This document shows positions 1 through 8,499 of a stretch of DNA of 64,000 nucleotides, in pieces. Positions within the stretch are counted from its first letter, which is position 1. The number at the start of each line of letters is the position of its first letter. The position numbers and the translations under genes were made by a program. The stretch is from Alterileibacterium massiliense (GTDB taxonomy: Bacteria; Bacillota; Clostridia; Peptostreptococcales; Anaerovoracaceae): NCBI RefSeq assembly GCF_900104645.1, contig NZ_FNWE01000001.1, positions 193,765 through 257,764 of the forward strand. The letters run 5' to 3'. Below the pieces are notes generated by a model. That model did not search any database. It was given only the letters and a program-made list of their open reading frames with translations, and was not told the DNA's origin.

Positions 1-1242
1 TTGATGCTCTTCGGGTGTTCTTAACTCAAATGATTTTTGATTTCTGAGGACAGCAAAAATAATTTGAACCATCTTTCGCATAATTGCACACATTACAACT
101 TTGTATGGTTTTTCAGCTATCTTCTTTTCAAAATAAGCTCGCATAACAGGATTTAAATACTCTCTGTTGCGATTTGGATACACATTAGATTTAGCCAGCA
201 TATGGAGAATTGAGCGAACATGAGGTGATCCTCTTTTAGAGATTTTATTGTTTTTCCTATTGTATGTTCCACTTTGGGTTACTCCTGGATCCAAGCCAAA
301 GAAGGCAACTAATTCTTTCGGTTTCGAGAAATTGGATATATCTCCAAGCTCTGATAAAACAACACATGCTGTATACTCTCCAACTCCTGGAATACTTTGT
401 AAAAGCACTATTTCTTTATGAAACTTTTCATCTAAAAGTGATAGCCTTTTGATTTCATTATCGATTGCTTTCAAAGCTTCCTGTAAACTAAAAATAACCC
501 TCACAGTTGTTTGAATAAGTACTGCTGAACTAAGGCTTACTATACAAACTTCAATAGATTTTTCAGCAGCTTTCAATAGTTTTTCATATTTTACTTCGGC
601 ATAGGAGCTGCTTTTATGTGAATTTTCTTTTATCAGTTGAATAATATCTTGCTTATTTTCAGGAGATAAGACTTCCTGTATAGTAGGATATTTTTCAAGC
701 AAAGACAAAGGTGTTTTCCCTTGCAAATCCGCAAATACTTTCTTGAAATCTGGAAAGGAAATATCTAAAAAAGCGATTAATCGGTTGATGTGTTCCACAA
801 TTTCATCCGTCAATTCTTTATGCTGTCTGCAAAGCTTTTTGATACTGTTAACGGTATCTGAATGTGTAATTGTTTCGTTGTAATTCTTAATACGATATAG
901 CAACGCTATATTATATGCATCTGTTCTATCTGATTTAATTTTTCGGATATTGATATTTTTCAATGCTCCACTTTGAATCGGATTAATTACAATGACTTCG
1001 TAATTATGCTTACGGAAAAAATTAGCTAAAATTTGATGATAGTGTGCAGTAGCTTCCATGATAATTACTGCTCTGTCCTCGTACTCATCTTCTACCTTTT
1101 CAAGTACATAGATGAGCGACTTCATACCATTAATATCATTAGAAATTTTAAGTCTTTTGATGATGTCATTATTAGGTGATAGAATACAGATATCACTGAA
1201 AGCTTTACTCACATCAATTCCTACAACAATTTTTTCTGACAT
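1..1242 (-). CDS. IS110-family transposase, copy A (3' end outside window)
   Basis: The RuvC-like DEDD transposase of the IS110 family starts at 1242 (ATG behind AGGAGG) and runs leftward off the window, lacking only the last dozen or so codons. The sequence is the mirror image of the complete copy at 8731-10008: the same VVGIDVSK start, the KSDRTDAY motif, and the C-terminal PGVGEYTA and SKRGSPHVR motifs of the Transposase_20 domain. The enzyme catalyses cut-and-paste or circular-intermediate transposition guided by a structured RNA from the element. It is intact as far as visible. Confidence 0.9.
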   Translation of the reverse strand, partial: MSEKIVVGIDVSKAFSDICILSPNNDIIKRLKISNDINGMKSLIYVLEKVEDEYEDRAVIIMEATAHYHQILANFFRKHNYEVIVINPIQSGALKNINIRKIKSDRTDAYNIALLYRIKNYNETITHSDTVNSIKKLCRQHKELTDEIVEHINRLIAFLDISFPDFKKVFADLQGKTPLSLLEKYPTIQEVLSPENKQDIIQLIKENSHKSSSYAEVKYEKLLKAAEKSIEVCIVSLSSAVLIQTTVRVIFSLQEALKAIDNEIKRLSLLDEKFHKEIVLLQSIPGVGEYTACVVLSELGDISNFSKPKELVAFFGLDPGVTQSGTYNRKNNKISKRGSPHVRSILHMLAKSNVYPNRNREYLNPVMRAYFEKKIAEKPYKVVMCAIMRKMVQIIFAVLRNQKSFELRTPEEHQ

Positions 1243-1319
1243 AATATACCTCCTATAATTTGGGATGCCCTGTTAATCCAAAACCACAACAGGCTCACGA
1301 GTTATACAGGTAATCAATG

Positions 1320-1473
1320 AATGAACCTAACCAACCGAAAAGATGAAAGGCAATGGAATGAGGGTGGAGTCTACCAAATGAGTAATTCCTAAGTTGGAAA
1401 CCCAGCAAGCACATAAAACAATCCCATTTCATCCCTAATATCTATAATTTTATCATAGATGATTAGGTTCATT
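1320..1473 (-). ncRNA. Candidate IS110 bridge RNA, copy A
   Basis: This is the mirror of 8500-8653. AATGAACCTAA pairs perfectly with TTAGGTTCATT across about 130 nt, closing a structured block between the IS end and the transposase start. IS110-group elements are known to carry their guide (bridge) RNA in this long non-coding end. The assignment rests on position and the closing stem; internal loops were not modelled. Confidence 0.45.
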
Positions 1474-1500
1474 TTTAAGAACTATGCTTAAAGCTGTTCT

Positions 1501-1610
1501 TATACTATTAGTATATGAGCAAGCATAGGAAAAGAGTACCCTTTTCCGTATTTTCGCTCTCCCGCCCTGCGGTGCGTCGGTTGAAAATTGCTTGTTGGGA
1601 AGTGTCCCAA
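1501..1610 (+). promoter_or_regulatory. Structured leader element in front of mobC (left copy)
   Basis: Three inverted repeats follow each other: TATACTA-T-TAGTATA (1501-1515), GGAAAAG/CTTTTCC (1528-1547) and TTGGGA-AGTG-TCCCAA (1595-1610). An ATG at 1515 opens a frame starting MSKHRKRVPFSV and reaching ACWEVSQT. That frame continues into MobC, but no Shine-Dalgarno sequence precedes it. The same arrangement, with identical spacing, lies in front of the polyprotein gene at 8330-8458 on the other strand. It could be a translated leader, a regulatory RNA or part of an origin of transfer. Confidence 0.5.
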
Positions 1611-1637
1611 ACCCCCGGAATGGAAAGGAGCGATTGC

Positions 1638-1967
1638 ATGAACGGACGCAAAAGAAAAGTACAAATCAAATTCTATGTAACAGAGGAAGAACGGGCATTG
1701 ATTGAGCAGAAAATGAAGCTCGTCCCCACCCGGAACATGGCGGCGTATCTTCGCAAGATTGCCATTGACGGGTATATCATTCAGACAGACCATAGCGACA
1801 TAAAAGCCATGACAGCGGAAATACAGAAAATCGGGGTCAACATCAATCAGATTGCAAAGCGTGTCAATGCGACAGGCAGCGTCTACCAAGAGGACATAGA
1901 GGAAATAAAGGGGGTGCTTGCAGAGATATGGCGGTTACAAAGATTAAGCCTATTAAAAGCACGTTGA
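1638..1967 (+). CDS. mobC: MobC-type relaxosome accessory protein
   Basis: This protein of about 109 residues belongs to the bacterial mobilisation protein MobC family. Such proteins help the relaxase open oriT. It has a basic N-terminus (MNGRKRKVQIKFYVTEEE), a ribbon-helix-helix-like segment and the family's NQIAKRVNATG motif near the C-terminus. The ATG at 1638 is chosen because AAAGGAG lies just upstream; a longer in-frame opening from 1515 belongs to the conserved leader element. The gene overlaps the start of the relaxase gene by 40 bp, so the two are translated as a unit. Confidence 0.85.
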   Translation: MNGRKRKVQIKFYVTEEERALIEQKMKLVPTRNMAAYLRKIAIDGYIIQTDHSDIKAMTAEIQKIGVNINQIAKRVNATGSVYQEDIEEIKGVLAEIWRLQRLSLLKAR

Positions 1968-3274
1968 GTAAAGCCCTTGACTATATCCAAAACCCGGATA
2001 AAACAGACGGGAAAATGCTTGTGTCCTCCTTTGGGTGCAGCTATGAAACGGCGGATATTGAGTTCGGATTTACGCTTGCACAAGCCATAGAGAAAGGGAA
2101 CAATCTCGCCCACCATTTGATACAGTCCTTTGAGCCGGGAGAAGTAGACTATGAGAAAGCCCACGAAATCGGAAAGCAGCTTGCCGACGCGGTAACAAAG
2201 GGACAGCACGAATACGTCTTAACTACCCACATAGACAAAGGGCATATCCATAACCATATCATTTTTTGTGCGGTAAATTTTGTTGACTACCATAAGTACA
2301 ATTCCAATAAACGCAGCTACTACGGCATACGGAACATGAGTGATAGGCTGTGCCGGGAAAACGGGCTGTCCGTCGTCGTTCCGGGTAAAGGCAGCAAGGG
2401 AAAGAGCTATGCGGAGTATCACGCAGAAAAGGTCGGTACAAGTTGGAAAGGCAAGCTGAAAATTACCGTTGATACGCTTATCACCCAAGTGGCAAGTTTT
2501 GAAGAATTGTTGCAGCGGTTACAGGCAGCGGGCTATGAGATAAAGCCGGGAAAATATATCTCCTGCCGCGCTCCCGGACAGGAACGCTTTACCCGCTTAA
2601 AAACTCTCGGTGTAGATTATACAGAAGAAGCAATCAAAGAACGGATTGCGGGCAAGCGCACAAAGGCGGCGAAAGCTCCCAAAGAGCAGCGCGGCGTATC
2701 GCTGCTTATCGACATTGAAAACAGTATCAAGGCAGCGCAGAGCCGGGGCTATGAACAGTGGGCGAAAATTCATAATCTGAAACTGGCTGCAAAAACTATG
2801 AATTTCTTGACAGAACATAAGATTGAGCAGTACGCAGATTTAGTCAGCCGGATTGAGGAAATAAATGCGGAAAATGAAAAGACAGCAGACGCATTAAAGA
2901 GCGTGGAGAAGCGTCTTGCAGATATGGCGGTGCTGATGAAGCACGTTGCCACCTACCAAAAAACAAAACCTGTCTATGAAGCATACCGCAGAGCAAAGGA
3001 TAAGGACGCATACCGGGCAAAGCAGGAAAGCAGTCTGATACTCCATGAAGCGGCAGTAAAGACACTGAAAGCGGCGGGCGTTACCAAACTCCCCAACCTT
3101 GCCGCCATGCAGGAAGAATACGGGAAACTACAAGCGCAAAAAGAAGCCCTTTACGCTGATTATGGCAAGCTGAAAAAACAGGTCAAGGAATACGACGTTA
3201 TTAAACAGAACATAGACAGCATTTTGCGGCAAGGCAAAGAGCCGGAACGGGAAAAAGGAAAGGAACGGGAATAA
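1928..3274 (+). CDS. MOBP-type relaxase of the ICE
   Basis: This relaxase/mobilisation nuclease of 448 residues nicks oriT and pilots the transferred strand. The N-terminal relaxase domain has the three-histidine metal site in HIDKGHIHNH (about residues 99-108), preceded by HHLIQSFEPGE. An N-terminal Tyr in ALDYIQNPDKT may act as the nucleophile. The C-terminal third is a long charged coiled coil. It overlaps mobC by 40 bp and is followed 2 bp later by a small unknown gene. It differs from the relaxase at 24156, which belongs to the nested element. Confidence 0.9.
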   Translation: MAVTKIKPIKSTLSKALDYIQNPDKTDGKMLVSSFGCSYETADIEFGFTLAQAIEKGNNLAHHLIQSFEPGEVDYEKAHEIGKQLADAVTKGQHEYVLTTHIDKGHIHNHIIFCAVNFVDYHKYNSNKRSYYGIRNMSDRLCRENGLSVVVPGKGSKGKSYAEYHAEKVGTSWKGKLKITVDTLITQVASFEELLQRLQAAGYEIKPGKYISCRAPGQERFTRLKTLGVDYTEEAIKERIAGKRTKAAKAPKEQRGVSLLIDIENSIKAAQSRGYEQWAKIHNLKLAAKTMNFLTEHKIEQYADLVSRIEEINAENEKTADALKSVEKRLADMAVLMKHVATYQKTKPVYEAYRRAKDKDAYRAKQESSLILHEAAVKTLKAAGVTKLPNLAAMQEEYGKLQAQKEALYADYGKLKKQVKEYDVIKQNIDSILRQGKEPEREKGKERE

Positions 3275-3276
3275 TT

Positions 3277-3534
3277 ATGAAAATGGTTGGTATTACACCA
3301 TGTTACAGAATAACATTAGAAAATGGCAGTTATGGCGTGGAAACTTATATTGACGCAGACAGTAAAATCCAAATTACTTTTGAGGACGGAAATACACTTA
3401 TCGGATATATAGAATGTGTGGAATATGGAACTTATTCCGATGAAAATGATACTCTGGTTATAAGGGTAGAGAATGGAGAGCTGTATATCCTATTGGGAAA
3501 CCGAATAAAGGATATAGAAGAACTGCACGAATAA
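3277..3534 (+). CDS. Small hypothetical protein downstream of relaxase
   Basis: I do not recognise this 85-residue acidic protein. It is rich in beta-strand-like segments (YRITLENGSYGVETYIDADSKI) and has no membrane segment or cysteine pair. It starts 2 bp after the relaxase stop and ends just before a rho-independent terminator, so it is the last gene of the mobC-relaxase operon. Its base composition is more AT-rich than the relaxase, which hints that it may have joined later. No function is proposed. Confidence 0.6.
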   Translation: MKMVGITPCYRITLENGSYGVETYIDADSKIQITFEDGNTLIGYIECVEYGTYSDENDTLVIRVENGELYILLGNRIKDIEELHE

Positions 3535-3546
3535 AGTAAAAGAAAA

Positions 3547-3587
3547 GGGCGCAGACAGCCAACAAAAGACTGTCCGCGCCCTGTTTT
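3547..3587 (+). terminator. Terminator of the mobC-relaxase operon
   Basis: GGGCGCAGACAG (3547-3558) pairs with CTGTCCGCGCCC (3570-3581) with one G-T wobble, and TGTTTT follows. It lies 12 bp after the stop of the small gene. Confidence 0.8.
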
Positions 3588-3610
3588 ATGTAGGTGCGTT
3601 TTTGGTATCT

Positions 3611-3722
3611 GTTACGCAATAGAACATCATTTTTAGGGGATAAGGTATAAAACCCTTGCCGCGTCATTTTTAAGCACTGAAAGCCCTGTAAATCAAGGCT
3701 TTTTTTGCCCCTATTGCGTAAC
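3611..3722. repeat. Inverted repeat GTTACGCAATAG at the convergent gene junction
   Basis: GTTACGCAATAG at 3611-3622 is repeated as CTATTGCGTAAC at 3711-3722, with 88 bp between. The right arm contains the stop codon of the Cys-rich VLP gene. The repeat encloses a small terminator-like hairpin at 3680-3706. Confidence 0.7.
3680..3706 (+). terminator. Hairpin with T-run between convergent genes
   Basis: AAAGCC (3680-3685) and GGCTTT (3697-3702) form a short stem followed by T residues on the plus strand. It is a second, weaker terminator candidate behind the relaxase operon. Confidence 0.4.
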
Positions 3723-4076
3723 AAGGGCGCGCCGTTTTCTCATGCGCTCCGCTGCCTGTCTGCGGGTAATCCGCTTTCGGCAGTCCGGGCAGTATTTGAC
3801 GCTGTTAGAGGTGGACGCAAAAGAAACTCCGCACTCGGTACAACGCTTTTTATCCTCGGTCTTGAAAAGCTCTGCATACAGCAGCTTATCAAGGGGAAGT
3901 ACGGCGGTCTGAAACCATTTGCATAGAAGCGAATAGGAAATAAGCTGCGGGCAGACACATTCCTCCCCGTCGTCCAGTAAAATACAGTGTCCGTTATCGC
4001 AGTTGCAGCACTCCTTTTTTACAAGGCTGTTGACTTTCCGGCTTTGGGGAGGCGTAAGCCGCTTTAGCCCGGTCAT
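3711..4076 (-). CDS. Cysteine-rich VLP-domain protein
   Basis: This protein of 121 residues belongs to the Cys_rich_VLP family, common in clostridial conjugative elements; its function is unknown. A first cysteine cluster, CCNCDNGHCILLDDGEECVCPQ, sits near residues 22-44. A second, zinc-ribbon-like cluster CTECGVSF...YCPDCRK lies near residues 78-102, followed by a strongly basic tail that could bind DNA. The start overlaps the stop of the TTRAP-like gene upstream, so the three genes running leftward from 8307 are translationally coupled. Confidence 0.8.
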   Translation of the reverse strand: MTGLKRLTPPQSRKVNSLVKKECCNCDNGHCILLDDGEECVCPQLISYSLLCKWFQTAVLPLDKLLYAELFKTEDKKRCTECGVSFASTSNSVKYCPDCRKRITRRQAAERMRKRRALVTQ

Positions 4077-4285
4077 ACTTCATCAGCGGCGAAAATGGCA
4101 AGCTCCGCATACTCATTTTCTGTCAGAGGTGCGATTTTCACAAGGGTACGTTTCGCAAGTTCCCGCATATCCTCGTCCATGAACGGCAGCGCGACGTTGA
4201 TGTTTTCCATAAGCCCGCGCTTGCCGCCCTCATTGTAAATGCTCAATAGGTTTGTTTCTTCAACGGTCAGTCTAATCATGCTCAT
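4073..4285 (-). CDS. TTRAP family protein (putative transposon-transfer assisting protein)
   Basis: This small acidic protein of 70 residues has the pattern of the TTRAP family (transposon-transfer assisting). It opens with MIRLTVEETNLLSIYN, continues with ENINVALPFMDEDMRELAKRTLVKI and ends TENEYAELA. It sits between the large polyprotein and the Cys-rich VLP gene and overlaps both by 4 bp, the usual ICE order. The molecular role is not established. The family call is from remembered pattern, not a search. Confidence 0.7.
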   Translation of the reverse strand: MSMIRLTVEETNLLSIYNEGGKRGLMENINVALPFMDEDMRELAKRTLVKIAPLTENEYAELAIFAADEV

Positions 4286-7200
4286 ACCTCCAATTCGTGA
4301 TTTTTTGATTTTGCCGCTTTTTTCTGTGCGGTCTTTTCTTTGTCTGCTCTAAGCTGCGCCCGGATAGAGGGCTTCTTTTCCGTTTTTGCTGCCTTGCCGC
4401 GTTCCTTGTCAGCCTTGACAGCTTCCGCAAGGTCAACAAGGGAAATGGTTTCTCCTGCCTTTACCTTTGCTTCCAGTTCTGCAACGGTCGGGGTGTTGTT
4501 TATCTGCCCGTCAATCATATTGTAGTTTTGCTCGGTGGTCTGCTCGGCAGCTTTCAGATAGTTTTCCGGCTGAACGGGAACAGCAAAAGCCCTTGTGCCG
4601 TTCCCCATAATCAGATATTTTCCGTCGTCGGACTGGTGGTGCAATCCATATCCGGCAGCTTCCATTTGCTCGCGGCTCATGGTGGTTACATAGAAAGTCC
4701 CCCTCGGTGTTTTGATTGTTTCGCCCGTTTCCAAGTCGTCGGGAATGAGGGCTTTTTCCTGCTCCTTGAAAAACTCCGGCACGTCCTTATAACCGAAGCT
4801 GTCTACATAGTGGGCGGTGTCCTGCCCGTTCTGATGAAGTACCACCACGTCGGAAACGGAAAGGCTGTGTCCCTTAAAATCTTTCGGGTGGTCGATATTG
4901 AAGCGGGTGTAAATATCTTCAAGGGAAGTCCCCGGCGTAAGTTCTGCGGAATAGACAAGCGCATAGTTTTTCGCGTCTACCCGGTGTCCTGTGGCAGTCA
5001 GACGGTCATAAGGTTCAAAACGCAAGTCCCTTGTTTCGTCCCAGCCTTTTATCTGATAAATGGAAAAGGTGTCTTTGTCCTGTGGGGCTTCCTGTTCCGG
5101 CTGCTCCTGTGTGGGTTGTTCCTGTGCAGCTACCTTTTGCGCCCGGATATGCGCCCGTTGTAACTCGGTAGGCTTTTCCCCGGTAAGGGGTGCAATCGCT
5201 TTCACATAATCAGCCGCATAGTAGGCGTTACTGGTAAGCTGCCGCTGCCATGCCCCTGCTTTTGGCGACCAACGGAAACCGTTACTTTTTAATGCTTCCC
5301 GCGTGGCTTCGTCCGGCTTATCCTCAAAGAAGATTTGCAGTCGGTTCGCTTCGGTGTTTGCTTCCACCTTGCCGCCGTCAAATTCCCAACCGACAAAACC
5401 GATTTCTTTTTGCTGTGAAAGGGATTTGATACGGTCTTTCACGCGCCGGATTTCTGCGCTGTTGTTGGATAACGCCCAAGTCGCAAAGGGCTTGTCCTCC
5501 AAATGCCAACTGCTCGCCATGTCTGCTTTCAGTTTTTCCAGTTCCTCCGGCGGTAAATGCGGGCAGCCGTCAAGGGTCTTATGCTTGCGGTAATAGGCGT
5601 TTACGGCTTTCATGGTTTCCTGTGATTTTTCAAGGCTTTCCAGTTTCTTTTCTAACTTCTGTACTGCCTGCGGGTCGTCTGCGCTGATACCGCCCATGCC
5701 GGTACTGCGGATTTTATCAAGAAGTCCTTGTATGTCCTGCCATTCCCGGTAATTGCTGTCGCGGGCTGCGTTCTGCTTTTCTTTCTTCCTTGTGGGGAAG
5801 TTAGAGCCGCCCGCAATCAGGATAGAGGGAACACGCGCGTCAATCTCATAGCCTTTGTTCATGTTCGCTGCCAGTTTCCGGGCGTAGGTGTCAAGCAGGC
5901 TGTCGATTTTCTCATGGTACATCGGGTCTACCCGTTGTTTCTGCCTTTCTGCAAGCTGTACGGCTTCATCTACATAATGCCTGTATTCAGCCGTCGCGCT
6001 GCCTTGCTTATAATCGGAAAAGCTGTTCATATCCTTTGCGCGTTTGGCGGCAGCTTCGTTGATAGTGTAATAAGGGGCGGGTGCAGCCTGTTCCGGCTGT
6101 GCTTCTTTTTCCTGTACCGGGGCTATTTCTTCGGGAAGCTCCGGCGCGGCTGCTTCTGCTTCGGGCTGTTTGGCGGCTTCCTGTGCGGGCTGTGCCTGTT
6201 CAGTGGTCTGTTCCTTATCCTGTGCCTTTTGGATTTCTGCAAAATGCCCGTCTATGGTATCAATCAGCTTTGCGGCTGTGCTGCGGATTGTTTCAAGAGA
6301 GCCTTTCAGTTCTGCAAGTTCTTTTCCGCTGCTCCACCCGGCGATATATCCAAAAGAATAGTCCGACGTATCAAGCCCGTAATGTTGGCAGACAGCATAG
6401 GCGACGCTTTCCGCCTGTACCTCGCGGGTGCGGCGGTCGGGGCGTTCCGGCATAGCAAGGGCAGTATCATGCAGCGTGGCGTGGGCGATTTCATGGATTG
6501 CGGTCTTGATGTTCTGCAATTCGTCCATACCCTCGTTGATAATGATACGCTTTTCCTCATAATTGCAGCGTCCTTTTACGCCGCCGCTTAGTGCTTCAAA
6601 TTCCATAGCAAACGGGGAAGTCTTTTCAAGGGCAGCGAAAAAGTCCTTGTATTGTTCCACGTTGCCCGTCAGCTCATAGGTAAGGGCAGGAAGCTCCTTT
6701 CCCTCGGTCTGTGAAATATCAAAGACAGATACCACACGAAAAGCGGGTATCTTGATTTCCTTTTCCTCGGTAACAGGTTTCCCGTCCTTGTAGAAAACAG
6801 GTTTTTGGGTGTCCGGGTCGATTTTTTCCACCTGTTTCTTAACGGTAAACGGGGACGGCGCAAGTATCTTGATAGCTTTTTCTCCGGGCTTTACATGGCG
6901 GTCAAATTCCTTTTCCCATTGTTTATAGCCTTTCACAAGATTGCCGCCCTGCATGGCGATAAGGATTGTATTGTTAAGGCTGTAATCATGGAATTTAGAC
7001 ATAGTACGCAGATAGTCGGCGTAACGGTCGCTTTCATAAAGCCCTAAAATTCCTTGTTCCAGTCGGTCGGTAATCTCTTTCATTTTATCGGCAGGCTTTT
7101 CAGAAGATAGGATAATCGGGAGAACCGGGGGCTGCTCTGTGGCGGCGGTCGGTATGACTGCGGAAGCGTCAAGGTCTGCCTGTTCCTTTTCCTGTACTGG

Positions 7201-8307
7201 CGGCTGCGGCGTTACCCGGTATTCCTCCGGCACGTCGCGCCCGTCGTACCATTCTGTAAAAGTGTTGCGGTTATTGTAGATATAGCCCTGCTCGGTAAAT
7301 CTGCCCCCATCATTGATAGCAGCGTCCCGCCCGTATTCCTCATACATGAAATATTTTTTTGCTTCTTCGGGCAGCTCCAACTCGTCCAGTTCTTCAATCA
7401 GATAATACCCGTAATCTTCCTCACTCTGTACGGACGGATAAAGCCAGTAACAATCAAGGTTTTGTGCAAGATTGATAATGTCCTGCAAGTCCCTTGTATG
7501 GTCGCCGTATTCCATAGCTGCAACAAATTTTTCCCGGTCGTCGTCAAACTGCATTTTCAAAAGTTCGCCCAAATAGTTCAGCTCGTCAAGGCTTTCAAGC
7601 TCGGTCAATTTTCCTGCCAGTCCCGCAATAGAGGACTGGTATTCTGTGATGTGCAGCTCCCCGTAGTTTTTGCCGTCTATCCCGATACGGTCAAAGACTT
7701 CTTTCAAATGCTCGGCAGTCGTGGGGAATGATACCCATTCGCCCGCAAGTCTGCCCTCGGTGTACTTTCCAAGATTAGAAAGATACCCGCTTAAAATCGT
7801 TTCTGCCATGCGTTCACTCCTTTCGTTTTCAATCATGCGGTGCATAAGTTCGTAGTCCTCCATGCTCATGCTCCCGTCAAATAGATAGGGGTCGGGTTCT
7901 TCGCCGTCCCGGTAGGCTTTTTCAGAGAATGGAAGCCCCGCAGCGTGGGCGGCGGCTCTTGCTTCCTCGATAAGCTCCGACGGCAGCCTGTCGTCGTGGA
8001 CTTCGATAAATTCCCCGATATTGCTATATCCGTTTTCGTAGTGGTGGCGCACCCCGGCGGTCAGTTCGTCAAGGCTCATATCCTCGCCAAGATAGCCGGA
8101 ATAATAGCCGTTTACCACAACGGCGGCAGGGTCAGCCTGTTTGATTTCTTCCATGCGGCTTCTGTCCTCCGGGTAGAGAATATCGCTCATTTCAAGGTGG
8201 AAATATTCGGCGTTCCAAGAACGTCCCGTTTTCCAAAACGCCACCCAAGCGATACCGTCCCTTAATTCTTCTTGATAGTCCTTTACGGTGTCCCGTAAAC
8301 TTGCCAT
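4282..8307 (-). CDS. Large polyvalent anti-restriction protein (ArdA-like, ArdC-like, metallopeptidase, YodL, DUF4316)
   Basis: A multi-domain protein of 1341 residues. In order: an ArdA-like region (DNA-mimic anti-restriction; YIYNNRNTFTEWYDG near residue 340); an ArdC-like single-strand DNA-binding domain from about 407; a zinc metallopeptidase motif HEIAHATLH near 604; an acidic linker rich in E, P and Q; coiled coil; a polyvalent-protein module (GFRWSPKAGAWQR, about 1010); a YodL-like domain (about 1075-1180); and DUF4316 at the C-terminus, ending in a lysine-rich tail. It probably enters the recipient with the DNA and shields it. The ATG at 8307 is chosen for AAAGGAGGT upstream. The domain names rest on recalled family patterns. 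Confidence 0.8.
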   Translation of the reverse strand: MASLRDTVKDYQEELRDGIAWVAFWKTGRSWNAEYFHLEMSDILYPEDRSRMEEIKQADPAAVVVNGYYSGYLGEDMSLDELTAGVRHHYENGYSNIGEFIEVHDDRLPSELIEEARAAAHAAGLPFSEKAYRDGEEPDPYLFDGSMSMEDYELMHRMIENERSERMAETILSGYLSNLGKYTEGRLAGEWVSFPTTAEHLKEVFDRIGIDGKNYGELHITEYQSSIAGLAGKLTELESLDELNYLGELLKMQFDDDREKFVAAMEYGDHTRDLQDIINLAQNLDCYWLYPSVQSEEDYGYYLIEELDELELPEEAKKYFMYEEYGRDAAINDGGRFTEQGYIYNNRNTFTEWYDGRDVPEEYRVTPQPPVQEKEQADLDASAVIPTAATEQPPVLPIILSSEKPADKMKEITDRLEQGILGLYESDRYADYLRTMSKFHDYSLNNTILIAMQGGNLVKGYKQWEKEFDRHVKPGEKAIKILAPSPFTVKKQVEKIDPDTQKPVFYKDGKPVTEEKEIKIPAFRVVSVFDISQTEGKELPALTYELTGNVEQYKDFFAALEKTSPFAMEFEALSGGVKGRCNYEEKRIIINEGMDELQNIKTAIHEIAHATLHDTALAMPERPDRRTREVQAESVAYAVCQHYGLDTSDYSFGYIAGWSSGKELAELKGSLETIRSTAAKLIDTIDGHFAEIQKAQDKEQTTEQAQPAQEAAKQPEAEAAAPELPEEIAPVQEKEAQPEQAAPAPYYTINEAAAKRAKDMNSFSDYKQGSATAEYRHYVDEAVQLAERQKQRVDPMYHEKIDSLLDTYARKLAANMNKGYEIDARVPSILIAGGSNFPTRKKEKQNAARDSNYREWQDIQGLLDKIRSTGMGGISADDPQAVQKLEKKLESLEKSQETMKAVNAYYRKHKTLDGCPHLPPEELEKLKADMASSWHLEDKPFATWALSNNSAEIRRVKDRIKSLSQQKEIGFVGWEFDGGKVEANTEANRLQIFFEDKPDEATREALKSNGFRWSPKAGAWQRQLTSNAYYAADYVKAIAPLTGEKPTELQRAHIRAQKVAAQEQPTQEQPEQEAPQDKDTFSIYQIKGWDETRDLRFEPYDRLTATGHRVDAKNYALVYSAELTPGTSLEDIYTRFNIDHPKDFKGHSLSVSDVVVLHQNGQDTAHYVDSFGYKDVPEFFKEQEKALIPDDLETGETIKTPRGTFYVTTMSREQMEAAGYGLHHQSDDGKYLIMGNGTRAFAVPVQPENYLKAAEQTTEQNYNMIDGQINNTPTVAELEAKVKAGETISLVDLAEAVKADKERGKAAKTEKKPSIRAQLRADKEKTAQKKAAKSKNHELEV

Positions 8308-8329
8308 GTGTAACCTCCTTTCTGCGGTT

Positions 8330-8458
8330 TCAGAGGGTAAAACCCTCCATAAAATAGAGGGTTTGGGAAACTTCCCAACAAGCAAAAATCCCCGCCGTTC
8401 TCGGTAGAGAAAGCAGGGATTTTACGGAAAAGGGTACTCTTTTCCTATGCTTGCTCAT
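8330..8458 (-). promoter_or_regulatory. Structured leader element / 42-codon ORF before the polyprotein gene (right copy)
   Basis: On the minus strand an ATG at 8458 opens a 42-residue frame beginning MSKHRKRVPFSV. After exactly 13 divergent residues it reaches ACWEVSQT, the same plan as the leader in front of mobC. The palindrome TTGGGAAACTTCCCAA (8363-8378) lies over the CWEVSQT codons. One difference from the left copy is a synonymous Val codon that also lengthens the hairpin. The frame ends 22 bp before the polyprotein start. No clear ribosome site precedes it, so translation is unproven. Confidence 0.5.
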
Positions 8459-8499
8459 ATACTAATAGTATAAGAACAGCTTTAAGCATAGTTCTTAAA

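Larger units (their letters stand above)
1..1514 (-). mobile_element. IS110-family insertion sequence, copy A (cut by window edge)
   Basis: Positions 1-1550 are the exact reverse complement of 8423-9972 (coordinates sum to 9973), so this is a second, inverted copy of the same IS. The shared block extends past the IS into a conserved ICE leader (1515-1550), so the true IS edge is probably at or before about 1514. No terminal inverted repeats or target duplication could be identified, as expected for the IS110 family. The transposase end lies about 35 bp outside the window. Confidence 0.85.

Noticed and set aside
264-452. 62-residue frame repeated at 9521-9709 on the other strand
   Set aside because: It is the antisense of the IS110 transposase and repeats only because the IS is present twice.
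1515-1637. MobC start at 1515
   Set aside because: A better ribosome site precedes ATG 1638; the front part belongs to the leader element shared with 8330-8458.
4340-8265. Many plus-strand frames opposite the polyprotein gene, some with hydrophobic runs
   Set aside because: They are shadows of the GC-rich minus-strand gene; no ribosome sites or family motifs.
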